From Rhizobium sp. Pop5 (GTDB lineage: Bacteria; Pseudomonadota; Alphaproteobacteria; Rhizobiales; Rhizobiaceae): DNA of 64,000 nucleotides. Positions 7,846 to 15,998 of the stretch are shown piece by piece. The notes beneath the pieces were generated by a model that made no database searches, was not told the DNA's origin, and saw only the letters and a program-made list of their open reading frames with translations. Within the stretch, counting starts at the first letter, position 1, and each line of letters starts with the position of its first letter. The DNA is taken from NCBI RefSeq assembly GCF_024721175.1, contig NZ_CP099399.1:930001-994000 (forward strand), read 5' to 3'. The translations under genes and the position numbers were made by a program.

Positions 7846-9198
7846 TCAGAGCCGCGGCAGATAGGTGCGGTAGTCGAAATCCGAAACCGTGCGCAGATGC
7901 GCGAGCGCTTCCTTGCGCTTGGTGTCGCCATAGAGCGCCTGATAGCGTGCGCCGAAGATATCGGCGATGAAGCGCGAACCGCGGAAAGCCTCGACGGCGC
8001 TCAGGAAATCATGCGTCAGCCGCGGCGTATTCGCAGGCGTATGCGAGGGCGTCGTCTCCTCGCCGGGATCGAGCTCGCCATCGAGACCGATGAGCATGCC
8101 GCCAAGGATTGCAGCCAGCAGCAGATAGGGATTGGTGTCGGCGCCCGCGACGCGATGCTCGATGCGCGCGGCTGGTCCGTCCTTATCGGGTATGCGGATC
8201 GCCGTACCGCGATGGCCGGTGCCCCAGGTGAGATCAACGGGTGCAAAGGAACCCGGCTGAAAGCGCCGGTAGGAATTGGCGAACGGGGCGAAGATCAGCT
8301 GCGCCTCGCGCATGGTATCGAGCAGGCCTGCCGTGACCGATTTGATGAGCTTCGGCTCACCGCCCTTGGCATCGAGGATGTTGCGGCCTTGTCCGTCGAT
8401 GATGCTCGCATGAACATGCAGGCCGGAGCCGGCATGTTCGGAATAGGGCTTGGCCATGCAGGTCGATTTCAGTCCGTGGCGTCGCGCCGCCTGCTCGGCG
8501 ACGCGCTTGAGATAGAGACAGTCGTCGGCCGCTGCCAACGCGTCGGGACGGTGCGTAAGGTTGACCTCGAACTGGCCGGGGCCGAACTCCGCGGTCGTCG
8601 CGTCCGCCGGCAGACCCTGCGCCCTGGCATAGGCTCTGAGTGTCCGGAGATAGCCATCGAGCGCATCGACGGCGCTCATGTCGTAAAGCTGGAAGCCGTT
8701 CGGTTCGCCGCGATAGGTGAGGCTTTCGGGCGGGGAGGGGCGCCCGGTTTCACGCCAGTTGCCTGCCATGATATAGAATTCCAGCTCGGTCGCGACAACA
8801 GGGGTCAACCCGCGCGCGGCATAACGTTCGAGCACCGAAGCGAGGATGGCGCGCGGATCCATGAAGCTCGGGCTGCCGTCGAATTCATGCATGGTGGCGA
8901 GCACCTGCATCGAGCCTTCCGGCGCCCAGGGCATCGGCACGAGGCTGCGCCGATCCGCAATGAGCTTGCCGTCGGGATCGCCGATCGTCAGCGACACGCC
9001 GGTGATATCGTCATTGTCGTCGCCCCAGATATCGAGCGATTGCGTCGAGGTCGGCAGGCGGGTTTCTCCGGCCCAGACCTTGTCTTCGGCGCCCGAGGGA
9101 AGCTGTTTGCCGCGCAGGTCGCCGTTCATGCCGACGAGCAGGATTTCAAAACGCGGGTCGCCGCCTTCGGTTTTACCGTCCATCCTGTCGCTCGCCAT
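7846..9198 (-). CDS. Glutamine synthetase family protein, PuuA-like
   Basis: This is a glutamine-synthetase-fold ligase of the gamma-glutamylputrescine synthetase group, which ligates glutamate to an amine such as putrescine. The 450-residue form starts at ATG 9198, 12 bases after GGAGG; a TTG at 9228 is possible. Metal and ATP-site motifs are visible: ELEFY at ~130, AEFGPGQFEVN, GSGLHVHASI, and YRRFQPGSFAP with GHRGTAIRIP. The typical neighbour, a class III polyamine aminotransferase, now lies 15 kb away at 24569, beyond the pilus island. Its first codons are part of the flanking direct repeat. Confidence 0.9.
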   Translation of the reverse strand: MASDRMDGKTEGGDPRFEILLVGMNGDLRGKQLPSGAEDKVWAGETRLPTSTQSLDIWGDDNDDITGVSLTIGDPDGKLIADRRSLVPMPWAPEGSMQVLATMHEFDGSPSFMDPRAILASVLERYAARGLTPVVATELEFYIMAGNWRETGRPSPPESLTYRGEPNGFQLYDMSAVDALDGYLRTLRAYARAQGLPADATTAEFGPGQFEVNLTHRPDALAAADDCLYLKRVAEQAARRHGLKSTCMAKPYSEHAGSGLHVHASIIDGQGRNILDAKGGEPKLIKSVTAGLLDTMREAQLIFAPFANSYRRFQPGSFAPVDLTWGTGHRGTAIRIPDKDGPAARIEHRVAGADTNPYLLLAAILGGMLIGLDGELDPGEETTPSHTPANTPRLTHDFLSAVEAFRGSRFIADIFGARYQALYGDTKRKEALAHLRTVSDFDYRTYLPRL

Positions 9199-9310
9199 GA
9201 CCTTGAAAATCCTCCGGGACAAGGCCAAGCTCCTATCTCATCGCCAGCAGCCTTTCAATCTGCGGGCCTCTTTTGCCAGTCATGCCCGACACTTGCCCGC
9301 CCTCCAACCA
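9187..9310. repeat. Left copy of ~120-bp direct repeat flanking the Tad island
   Basis: This segment aligns without gaps to 24474-24597 at roughly 84% identity over the best ~117 positions. It spans the first codons of the glutamine synthetase gene, the short intergenic spacer and a dead copy of the aminotransferase start (9282, MPDTCPPSN against MPDTYPLSN at 24569). The remnant frame ends after 22 codons at 9350. This is the expected scar if the island was inserted between the two genes by recombination within their spacer. Confidence 0.85.
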
Positions 9311-9350
9311 GTGGGGCTCTTGTCGATGCGGTTACCGTAGCTGCTGTTGA
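9282..9350 (+). pseudogene. Remnant 5' end of the class III aminotransferase
   Basis: The frame reads MPDTCPPSNQWGSC and stops at 9348-9350. Its first nine residues match the intact aminotransferase at 24569 except for two changes, and the homology extends upstream through the spacer. Nothing beyond codon nine is related. It is a leftover of the ancestral divergent gene pair, not a working gene, and overlaps the 3' end of the prepilin peptidase gene on the other strand. Confidence 0.7.
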
Positions 9351-9871
9351 ATAAGGGGCAAAGCCATGGTGACGAGCGCGGCGAAAACCATGACGACACC
9401 ATAAGGTACCTTCCGGCTCGCCCGGATTTCCTCGACGCGCATGAAAAAGGCGAGATGTGCGACGGGCAGCGGCACCGGCAGCCTGAGGACCAGGAGCGTC
9501 ACGATGCCGAAGACGAGGAGCAAAAACGAAAACGGCAGCATTCCGTGCCACCCGACAAAAAGGCCGATCGGCAGGAAAAGCTTGGCGTCTCCTGCGCCAA
9601 ACAGCCGGAACGTCCAGAGAATCACCCCAAGCATGAACATCAACAGACCGGCCCCGAGGTCGCCGCCAATTCCGCTCGACGCAAACAGCGCAGCGCCGAC
9701 ATCCTCGGAGCCAAGCATCACGGCCACCGCGCGCAATGCATAAAGTGCCACGAGCGCAAGCACGACCGAGTTGGGGATCTTCCATGCGCGGAAATCGGTC
9801 CAGGCGGCGTAGAGAAAAAGGAATACCGAAAGCGAGCTAATAACATCGATCATTTTCAGCATAATATTCAA
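9332..9871 (-). CDS. cpaA: Prepilin peptidase CpaA/TadV (A24 family)
   Basis: This integral membrane aspartic peptidase cleaves and may methylate the Flp pilin and pseudopilins. It has 179 residues with about five to six membrane segments. The two catalytic aspartates of the A24 family are visible in YAAWTDFRAWKIPN (~residue 26) and FGAGDAKLF (~residue 90). It is transcribed divergently from the pilin gene across a 250-bp gap, the order also known from the Agrobacterium ctp and Caulobacter cpa loci. Confidence 0.92.
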   Translation of the reverse strand: MNIMLKMIDVISSLSVFLFLYAAWTDFRAWKIPNSVVLALVALYALRAVAVMLGSEDVGAALFASSGIGGDLGAGLLMFMLGVILWTFRLFGAGDAKLFLPIGLFVGWHGMLPFSFLLLVFGIVTLLVLRLPVPLPVAHLAFFMRVEEIRASRKVPYGVVMVFAALVTMALPLIQQQLR

Positions 9872-10121
9872 CCTTTTGGGTTATTGTTGCCTGATTTTCA
9901 AGTTCTGCTCAAGTAAATAATTGGCGAGCGAGCCAATTTCTACGACTGGAACCGGGACTTTCGTCTTAACCATAAAGTATAGATGTCGGGAGCCTATGTA
10001 TAAATCGGTTGACTAAATTAGAATTAAGAGATTATTAATATTCCCAGTCGAAGAGGCGGTCTCGACGACAAGGGGGCCGGGGGGAAATACGGCGCACCAC
10101 TTATCTCGGAGGAAATTCTCG
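9872..10121. other. AT-rich divergent promoter region of the pilus locus
   Basis: About 250 bases separate the prepilin peptidase from the pilin gene. The part at 9880-10050 is clearly AT-richer than its surroundings, for example around 9990-10045, and must carry the promoters for both directions. AGGAGG-like GGAGG at 10111-10115 precedes the pilin start. I could not define -35/-10 boxes with confidence. Confidence 0.5.
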
Positions 10122-10325
10122 ATGAAAGCCTTTGTAAATAGCGTACGCGCTTTCGCGCGGGAAGAAGACGGCGTCGCACTTACTGAATACCTCATTCTGC
10201 TTGCCTTGCTGGTTGGCGGCGTGATCGCGGCGGTGACATTGGCCGGCACCAATCTGGCTACCGTTTGGAACGGCTGGGCAGGGTGGTTTACGACCAAGCT
10301 GAGCGCCCCAGCAGCCGCAGGCTGA
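10122..10325 (+). CDS. pilA: Flp/Fap type IVb pilin PilA
   Basis: This is the major subunit of the Tad pilus. The 67-residue precursor has a short leader ending EEDG, then VALTEYLILLALLVGG: cleavage after Gly gives Glu at +5 and Tyr at +6, the Flp motif. The hydrophobic helix follows and the mature protein ends in a short Ala/Pro-rich tail. GGAGG lies seven bases before the ATG. It is the only major pilin in the locus, and is separated from cpaB by a hairpin. Confidence 0.95.
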   Translation: MKAFVNSVRAFAREEDGVALTEYLILLALLVGGVIAAVTLAGTNLATVWNGWAGWFTTKLSAPAAAG

Positions 10326-10344
10326 TAATAGCGTTCGAAGAAGC

Positions 10345-10366
10345 GAGGGGTTTTTATTAACCCCTC
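10345..10366 (+). terminator. Hairpin between pilA and cpaB (partial terminator)
   Basis: GAGGGGTT (10345-10352) and AACCCCTC (10359-10366) form an 8-bp stem with a TTTATT loop. No long T run follows, so it may act as an attenuator or as a 3' stabiliser of the pilin message, allowing more pilin than assembly machinery to be made. Confidence 0.6.
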
Positions 10367-10424
10367 TCTCCTAAATTAGCATCAATGAATGGATGCGCTC
10401 CGTCCAGTGTAGCGAGTAACCGCG

Positions 10425-11342
10425 ATGCGTTCATCAACGATTTTAAGTCTCGTTATTGCGTTTGTGCTCGCAGCAGCAGCAGTCTTCGGCATGCGCGAGT
10501 ATCTCTCCGATCAGAAGGCCCGGCTGTTGGCGATGAACGGCATGAAGGCCGAGGAAAGAACACTCATTGTCGCCGCCAAGCCGATGCGCTTCGGCGACCG
10601 GATCCGAGCCGAAAATCTCAGAGCCATTCCGTGGCCCTCGAATGAAACACCCGCAGGCTCGTTCGTCAGCATCGAAGCGGTCGTTGGCAGCGATGCCCAG
10701 CCGCGCTATGCCATGGCGGCGATCGACCCTGGCGAGCCGGTGCTATCCTCGAAAATCACTGGTGCCGGCGAACGCGCCACGCTGTCGGCGGCCCTCGACC
10801 AAGGCATGAAGGCGATTTCCATCCGCGTCAACGACGTGCTTGGCGTTGCCGGGTTCGTAAGGCCTTCCGATCGCGTCGACGTGCTTCTGACGCGGGTCGT
10901 GCGCGGACCGGCAGGCAACGATCAGACCTTCGTTGACGTGCTGCTGCAAGGCGTCAAGGTGCTGGCGGTGGACCAGACGGCAGACGAGCGCAAGGACGAG
11001 CCGTCCGTCGTGAAAACCGTGACCTTTGAGGTGACGACCGATGAGGCGCAGCGCCTCACCCTCGGCTCCAGTATCGGCACGCTCTCGCTGGCGCTTCGCA
11101 ATATTGCCTCTTCCTCTGTCGAGCAAACCCGTCCGATCACCGTCGCCGACCTCGGTGGTGGGGCGATGGCGACGGAGCTCGGCCAAGATCTGGAAAAGAA
11201 TGAGTTGCCAGAACCTGAAAAACAAGTGCAGATTGTGGAGCAAAAGGTCGAGCCGGTATTGCCGGTCGAGCCGAAGTGGGTAACGGTAGGGGTCTGGAAT
11301 ACGACGACGCGCGAGGAGCACCGAGTCGGTCTGGTCCAGTGA
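10425..11342 (+). CDS. cpaB: Flp pilus assembly protein CpaB/RcpC
   Basis: CpaB is a periplasmic, membrane-anchored protein of the Tad machine, probably linked to the secretin. The 305-residue protein has one N-terminal membrane helix (ILSLVIAFVLAAAAVFGM) and an SAF-like domain (~45-110, LIVAAKPMRFGDRI) followed by the conserved RcpC region with MKAISIRVNDVLGVAGFVRPSDRVDVLLTR. Its TGA overlaps an ATG by one base, with the cpaC product following. It is the first gene of a long co-directional operon after pilA. Confidence 0.93.
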   Translation: MRSSTILSLVIAFVLAAAAVFGMREYLSDQKARLLAMNGMKAEERTLIVAAKPMRFGDRIRAENLRAIPWPSNETPAGSFVSIEAVVGSDAQPRYAMAAIDPGEPVLSSKITGAGERATLSAALDQGMKAISIRVNDVLGVAGFVRPSDRVDVLLTRVVRGPAGNDQTFVDVLLQGVKVLAVDQTADERKDEPSVVKTVTFEVTTDEAQRLTLGSSIGTLSLALRNIASSSVEQTRPITVADLGGGAMATELGQDLEKNELPEPEKQVQIVEQKVEPVLPVEPKWVTVGVWNTTTREEHRVGLVQ

Positions 11343-11398
11343 TGTTTATGCGGCCTGCCGCGGGTGCGGCCAGCCGAACGAGGGGGGCTAACGCAGGC

Positions 11399-12886
11399 AT
11401 GGCGAACGGCAAGAGAAGAATCGCAAGGACGAAAAGCCTTGCGGCATTGGCGGCAGTGTTTTCGGCCTGTGTATGTTTAGGGCCTGGATTTGCCGGCTGC
11501 GCCAACGCGCAGGAAAAGTCGGTCACCTTAGGCAAATCGGTCCAGCGTGTGACCTTGCCTCCGAACGCGACGCTGACGCTCAATACCGGCCAGACCTTCG
11601 GCGATCTCGTCATCGGCAACGCCGAAATGATCGACGTGGTGCCGCTTTCCGACAAATCGCTTTTCATTCGCGGCAAGAAGATCGGCGCCACCAATATCTC
11701 GGTCTATGGCGACGACAAATCGCTTCTCGGTGTCATCGACATCCGCGTTGCCAGCGATTTCACCGAAGTCGCCTCCGCTATTCGCTCCGCCGCGCCCTCG
11801 GCCCGGGTTACCGTCGTCAACTCCAACGATCGCATTCGCCTGACAGGCATCGTCCGTGACGGCGTCGAATTGCAGCGGGTGATGGAAATCGCCCAGTCCT
11901 ATTCCGATCAACCGGTGCTGAACCAACTGCGCGTCAGCGACAGCCAGCAAGTGATGCTGGAGGTCCGTGTCATTGAAGCCTCACGCCAGACGGGTCGTGA
12001 CCTCGGGATCGGTTGGTCCGGGCACGGCAACAACGGCATCGGCAAGGCAACGACCAGCCAGGGGATCACCGTGGACGATAACGGCAACCTGGCCCGTACC
12101 CTCCTTGACCCCAAGGGTGCGGCAACGGGCATGCTGCCCTTCGGCCAGTTGATCGCCAAGGTTCTGGAAATTTCGGGCGGCCGCATCGATGTCGTCATCA
12201 ACGCGCTCGAGCAGAAGGGATTGGTGCGTCGTCTGGCTCAGCCGAATCTCATCGCAATGAGCGGCTCGACCGCCAGCTTCCATGCCGGCGGTGAGGTGCC
12301 GATCCTGAAGACGACGAACAACGGCACGACGGTCGCCACCGAGACGGACTATCGCCCCTTTGGTGTGCGGCTGACCTTCAAGCCGGTGGTGCTTGACGAC
12401 GGCGTCATCAATTTGGAGATCGAGCCTGAGGTATCCGAGCTTGATCCCTCGATCAACGTCAACGGCAATCCGGGTTTCATCTCCCGCGCGGCCAGCACCA
12501 CGGTAGCGCTTCGCGACGGCCAGAGTTTTGCCATGGCGGGCCTGCTGCAGTCGATCAATGCCAAGGACATCCAGCAATTGCCAGGCCTCGGGCAGATACC
12601 GGTTCTCGGCGCACTGTTCCGTTCGACGAGTTTCCAGAAGAAAGAATCCGACCTCGTTATCGTGGTCACGCCGCACATTGTGCGACCGTCCCGCCCGGGC
12701 GAGGACCTCTACAGTCCGCTCGATCAGACGCGCTCGTCCAACGATGTCGAGCTTTTCGCTCTCGGTGTCTTGGAAGTCGACAAGGACATGCTCCGACGCT
12801 TTCGCAATGGCGAAGGTGTGACTGGGCCCTATGGCCATCGTCTCGATCTGAACCAGGGAGGCCAGGTTGTTGTTACAAAACGCTAA
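11399..12886 (+). CDS. cpaC: Outer-membrane secretin CpaC/RcpA
   Basis: This is the outer-membrane channel through which the Flp pilus emerges. It has 495 residues from ATG 11399, with a basic signal peptide ending ANAQ. An N-terminal pilus-secretin domain (KSVTLGKSVQRVTLPPNATL), a BON-like middle region and a C-terminal secretin domain follow; VPILKTT, VGVRLTFKPVV-like FGVRLTFKP and VIVVTPHIVRP are secretin signatures. ATG 11342, overlapping the cpaB stop, is an alternative start that would add 19 residues before the signal peptide. AGGGGGG precedes 11399. Confidence 0.93.
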   Translation: MANGKRRIARTKSLAALAAVFSACVCLGPGFAGCANAQEKSVTLGKSVQRVTLPPNATLTLNTGQTFGDLVIGNAEMIDVVPLSDKSLFIRGKKIGATNISVYGDDKSLLGVIDIRVASDFTEVASAIRSAAPSARVTVVNSNDRIRLTGIVRDGVELQRVMEIAQSYSDQPVLNQLRVSDSQQVMLEVRVIEASRQTGRDLGIGWSGHGNNGIGKATTSQGITVDDNGNLARTLLDPKGAATGMLPFGQLIAKVLEISGGRIDVVINALEQKGLVRRLAQPNLIAMSGSTASFHAGGEVPILKTTNNGTTVATETDYRPFGVRLTFKPVVLDDGVINLEIEPEVSELDPSINVNGNPGFISRAASTTVALRDGQSFAMAGLLQSINAKDIQQLPGLGQIPVLGALFRSTSFQKKESDLVIVVTPHIVRPSRPGEDLYSPLDQTRSSNDVELFALGVLEVDKDMLRRFRNGEGVTGPYGHRLDLNQGGQVVVTKR

Positions 12887-13175
12887 GCGTCTCCTTCTCG
12901 TCCTTGCAGCCGCCGGCCTGGTTTCCGGCTGCGCCGACTACATGAACCATCGCGACTCGATCACCTTCGGGCTCGGGAACGCCATGGAAGCAAACAAGGC
13001 CATCCATACCGAGGACCCGTTCCCGCCGGAAGCTCAGCGAACTCGTATCGCAAGCGACGGCAAGGTGATCCGCAGGGTGGTCACTCAGTACCAGAATGGC
13101 GGGGCGGGCGTTGTTGAGCCGTCGCCGGCCATGGAGGCCAACGGGGCGTCCAGCGGGGCGACTGTTAGCCAGTAG
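12867..13175 (+). CDS. Small Tad-locus lipoprotein (CpaD position)
   Basis: This 102-residue lipoprotein has a signal peptide and lipobox (AGLVSGC, Cys22). The mature part begins ADYMNHRDSITFGLGNAMEANKAIH, a pattern shared by short lipoproteins in the CpaD place of rhizobial pilus loci. The start is the TTG at 12867, seven bases after GGGAGG, overlapping the cpaC end by 20 bases, which suggests translational coupling. It is much shorter than the Caulobacter CpaD protein, so it may replace CpaD as the secretin-associated pilotin; that role is inferred. Confidence 0.78.
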   Translation: MLLQNAKRLLLVLAAAGLVSGCADYMNHRDSITFGLGNAMEANKAIHTEDPFPPEAQRTRIASDGKVIRRVVTQYQNGGAGVVEPSPAMEANGASSGATVSQ

Positions 13176-13269
13176 CAGTTCGAAAGGCATGAACGGCGGC
13201 AGCGCGCCGGAAGGGAAAATACACGAAGTTGGGTCGTCACGGCGATAGCGCCGTGATGGGGGTATACCA

Positions 13270-14874
13270 ATGCTGAACAGGGTTGTCAGACGGTTCTGGA
13301 ACGATCATCGCGGCTATGTCATCGCCTTGACGCTCATCGCCATGCCAATGCTTCTCGGCTTTTCGCTGCTGATCATCGATGTCGGTCGCAGCGGCAACCT
13401 GCATACTGATCTCCAGAACGCGGTCGATGCGATGGCTCTGGCCGGAGCCCGCGAACTCGATGGCCGCGATGATGCCATTTCGAGGGCTCAGACGGCGATC
13501 GGGAAAATCGCCAATAGCGCGGCCTTTTCCGGGGGCGGGACCGGCATGTCGCTTGGCTCGCATATTACCGTCACCTACGACGCCGGAAACGATGCCGCGA
13601 GCACTGTCACCGTGCTTTTTCTGAAGAGCATCCCGGCGGACGACGATACGCCCATCCCGTCTTCGATGGAAACGACGGACGCCAGCGAAGCTTCCTACGC
13701 CTGGGTCATCGCCAAGCCGCAGGCGATGCAGACGATCTTTCCGATCCCGGTTGGCTTTACCCGCAATACAATCAACATCGCTGCCGACGCCGTGGCGGTA
13801 TACCACGCCAGCGCCTGCGACGTGACGCCGATCTTTATCTGCAATCCGTACGAGCCAGCAGGGAACACGAGCGAAAGCGCCAGTGAAGTTGCAGCTGCGG
13901 CCTTGCACACCAATTTTGCGGCCGGCAATCTCTACGGGCGACAGATCGAGCTTCACAGCACTTCGGCGTCCAATCCCGGTCCCGGCAATTTCGGGTTCCT
14001 GCGGACCCCCTTGGGCAATGGTGCCTCTGTGCTGGCGGAGGCTCTTGCCACCGGCAATCCCGGTACCTGCTACACACAGGACAACCTCGATACGGAGACC
14101 GGCGCAAAGGCAGGGCCGGTCGAGGATGGCGTGAATACGCGCTTCGGCTTTTACTCCTCGTCGTTCAACAAGGTGAACGGCGATTATCGTTATCGACCGG
14201 CGCAAAACACACGCTCCGCCCAAACGATCACCGGCAAGGGAAACAAGGCCTGCGATAGCTACAATCCGGTCATGACAGGAGCCGTTGTCGGCGATGCCGC
14301 AAAGGCTGTGCCGCTCGGCTATGGAGCATCCATGACCTCGCTTTCCGGCGGCAAGATCAGCAGCGGCAATAATTGGCAGTATACGACCTATTGGAACGTC
14401 GCGCAGGGAACGGTTGCGCCCTCGGTGAGCACTGTTCTCAGCAACTATTCCAGTTATCCCGCGCAGGCGACAGGAACGCCAAATCAGCCCTCCGCTTACG
14501 ATGTCTATCGTTACGAGCTTGCGAACGCGGCTCTCATCAACCATGCCTCGGCGAATGGTGAGACTGGAAAACCGGCAACTGGCGGCCAGTGCTATACCGG
14601 CCCGGACCTTTCGAACTATACGGCGGCCGAATACGGTGATCGCCGCGAGATCTTCTCAGCCATTGTCAATTGCGGCTATGAAGCCTCGGTCGGCCATTTG
14701 AACGGTCACAAGGCCACCCGCGCCGTGGCCTTCGCGCGCATGTTCCTGACCAAGCCGGCGATAAAGGATTCCAGCGAACGATACCTTTCCCTGGAGATGA
14801 TCGACATATCAGGCAAGGGTGGTCGCGGAACGCTGGACGAATTCTTGCGGGAAGAAGCGGAGCTGGTCAGATGA
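13270..14874 (+). CDS. TadG-like pilus assembly protein
   Basis: This 534-residue protein has an N-terminal hydrophobic segment (YVIALTLIAMPMLLGFSLLI) directly after HRG, followed by DVGRSGNLHTDLQNAVDAMALAGARELDG, the TadG-like N-terminal signature. The remaining ~450 residues are a large periplasmic region rich in Asn, Ser and Thr with paired cysteines. TadG-type proteins are assembly factors exposed to the periplasm or outer membrane. It overlaps the next gene by the ATGA at 14871. I see no clear von Willebrand MIDAS motif. Confidence 0.85.
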   Translation: MLNRVVRRFWNDHRGYVIALTLIAMPMLLGFSLLIIDVGRSGNLHTDLQNAVDAMALAGARELDGRDDAISRAQTAIGKIANSAAFSGGGTGMSLGSHITVTYDAGNDAASTVTVLFLKSIPADDDTPIPSSMETTDASEASYAWVIAKPQAMQTIFPIPVGFTRNTINIAADAVAVYHASACDVTPIFICNPYEPAGNTSESASEVAAAALHTNFAAGNLYGRQIELHSTSASNPGPGNFGFLRTPLGNGASVLAEALATGNPGTCYTQDNLDTETGAKAGPVEDGVNTRFGFYSSSFNKVNGDYRYRPAQNTRSAQTITGKGNKACDSYNPVMTGAVVGDAAKAVPLGYGASMTSLSGGKISSGNNWQYTTYWNVAQGTVAPSVSTVLSNYSSYPAQATGTPNQPSAYDVYRYELANAALINHASANGETGKPATGGQCYTGPDLSNYTAAEYGDRREIFSAIVNCGYEASVGHLNGHKATRAVAFARMFLTKPAIKDSSERYLSLEMIDISGKGGRGTLDEFLREEAELVR

Positions 14875-15350
14875 TCGCGCTCCGCAACTTTATCAGGCAT
14901 CGGCTTTGCCTCGGCTTCTGGCGGCGGGAGGAAGGCGCGGTGCTTGCCGAAGCGCTGCTCGCCATCCCCTTTGTGACAATCTTTGCGGCGGGCATACTGG
15001 AGTTTGGCAGCATCTTCTGGCAGCGTATGCAGATCGACGCAGGCTTGCGCGATGCGGGGCGTTACCTTTCGCGATGCCGACCGGTGTCGGGAACCTACGT
15101 GCCGACCTGTAATCAGGCGACTGCGAAGACGATCGCCTTTTACGGAACGCAAACACCTGCGGCAAACGCCACACCCCGTGTACCCGGCTGGAAGAACGCT
15201 GCCGATATCACCATCACGGCACCCGATGCAGACGGGAACATCACCATTTCCACAGCTCATCTCTACCAGACTTCGCCGGTCTTCGGCTTTCTGGGAATTG
15301 GTGCAATCACGATCAGTTCCTACCATGAAGAGAGGTACATCGGATGGTGA
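14871..15350 (+). CDS. TadE-like pseudopilin
   Basis: This 159-residue protein has a short basic leader, then EEGAVLAEALLAIPFVTIFAAGILEFG. Cleavage after Gly would leave Glu at +5, so it should be processed by the prepilin peptidase like other TadE pseudopilins. A ~110-residue periplasmic domain with four cysteines follows. It starts within the tadG stop (ATGA) and overlaps the next gene by 7 bases, so the three genes are translationally coupled. Confidence 0.87.
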   Translation: MIALRNFIRHRLCLGFWRREEGAVLAEALLAIPFVTIFAAGILEFGSIFWQRMQIDAGLRDAGRYLSRCRPVSGTYVPTCNQATAKTIAFYGTQTPAANATPRVPGWKNAADITITAPDADGNITISTAHLYQTSPVFGFLGIGAITISSYHEERYIGW

Positions 15351-15970
15351 CCTCTAGGGCGATCAAGGCATTCTGGCAGGATAGCAGTGGTGCCAGCCTT
15401 GTCGAAGCACTGCTGACCTTTCCGATCGTCATGCTGGTGTTTGCCGCCTTCATCGAGTTCGGCTATGCGATGTCGCAGTGGAACCAGACGGTCAAGGCAC
15501 TGCAATATGGTGCCCGCCTGGCGGCCGTATCCGATCCGTTGACGACGAATTTCAATGCCGTTTTCCCAACCGACGCTGCCGATCCGCTCAACAACGGCAA
15601 AGCGGCGCCGAACGATGCGACGATATCTTCGACCTGCGGACCGGCTCTTGCGAACTGCAGCACGGCGGCATTGAACCGGATTGTGCTCGGAAGCGACGGC
15701 GTCTGCAACGCCGGAACCGATCCTCACCCCGGCATTTGCGACCTCAACTGGCGCATCACCCCGGATAAGCTGATGGTCACTTATCAGCGGTCGGGGCTCG
15801 GCTATTGGGGCCGGCCGGACGGGCCTGTGCTGACGATGCGGCTGGAGGTGCGCAACATCACCTTCGATCTGCCGGTCCTCGGCGGCCTGTTGGGACTGAA
15901 CGACGTCACCATCCCGGCCCATCCGGTGACGATCACGACGGAAGATCTAAAGACGTGCTCAACCTGCTGA
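15344..15970 (+). CDS. TadE/TadF-like pseudopilin
   Basis: This 208-residue protein has the pseudopilin N-terminus SSGASLVEALLTFPIVMLVFAAFIEFGYAMSQW, with Glu at +5 after the predicted cleavage site. The periplasmic part carries several cysteines (TCGPALANCS, GVCNAG, PGICDLNW, and a C-terminal KTCSTC), so disulfides are likely. It sits directly behind the first TadE-like gene, overlapping by 7 bases. TadE and TadF pairs are minor pilins needed for pilus assembly. Confidence 0.86.
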   Translation: MVTSRAIKAFWQDSSGASLVEALLTFPIVMLVFAAFIEFGYAMSQWNQTVKALQYGARLAAVSDPLTTNFNAVFPTDAADPLNNGKAAPNDATISSTCGPALANCSTAALNRIVLGSDGVCNAGTDPHPGICDLNWRITPDKLMVTYQRSGLGYWGRPDGPVLTMRLEVRNITFDLPVLGGLLGLNDVTIPAHPVTITTEDLKTCSTC

Positions 15971-15998
15971 CTCCTTAAATTACGCGTAGGAAAGCGAA

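Noticed and set aside
7690..9354. 554-codon plus-strand open frame
   Set aside because: Antisense to the glutamine synthetase gene; no domain and no ribosome site.
13237..14544. 435-codon minus-strand open frame
   Set aside because: Antisense to the TadG-like gene, which has an N-terminal TadG signature and proper operon overlaps.
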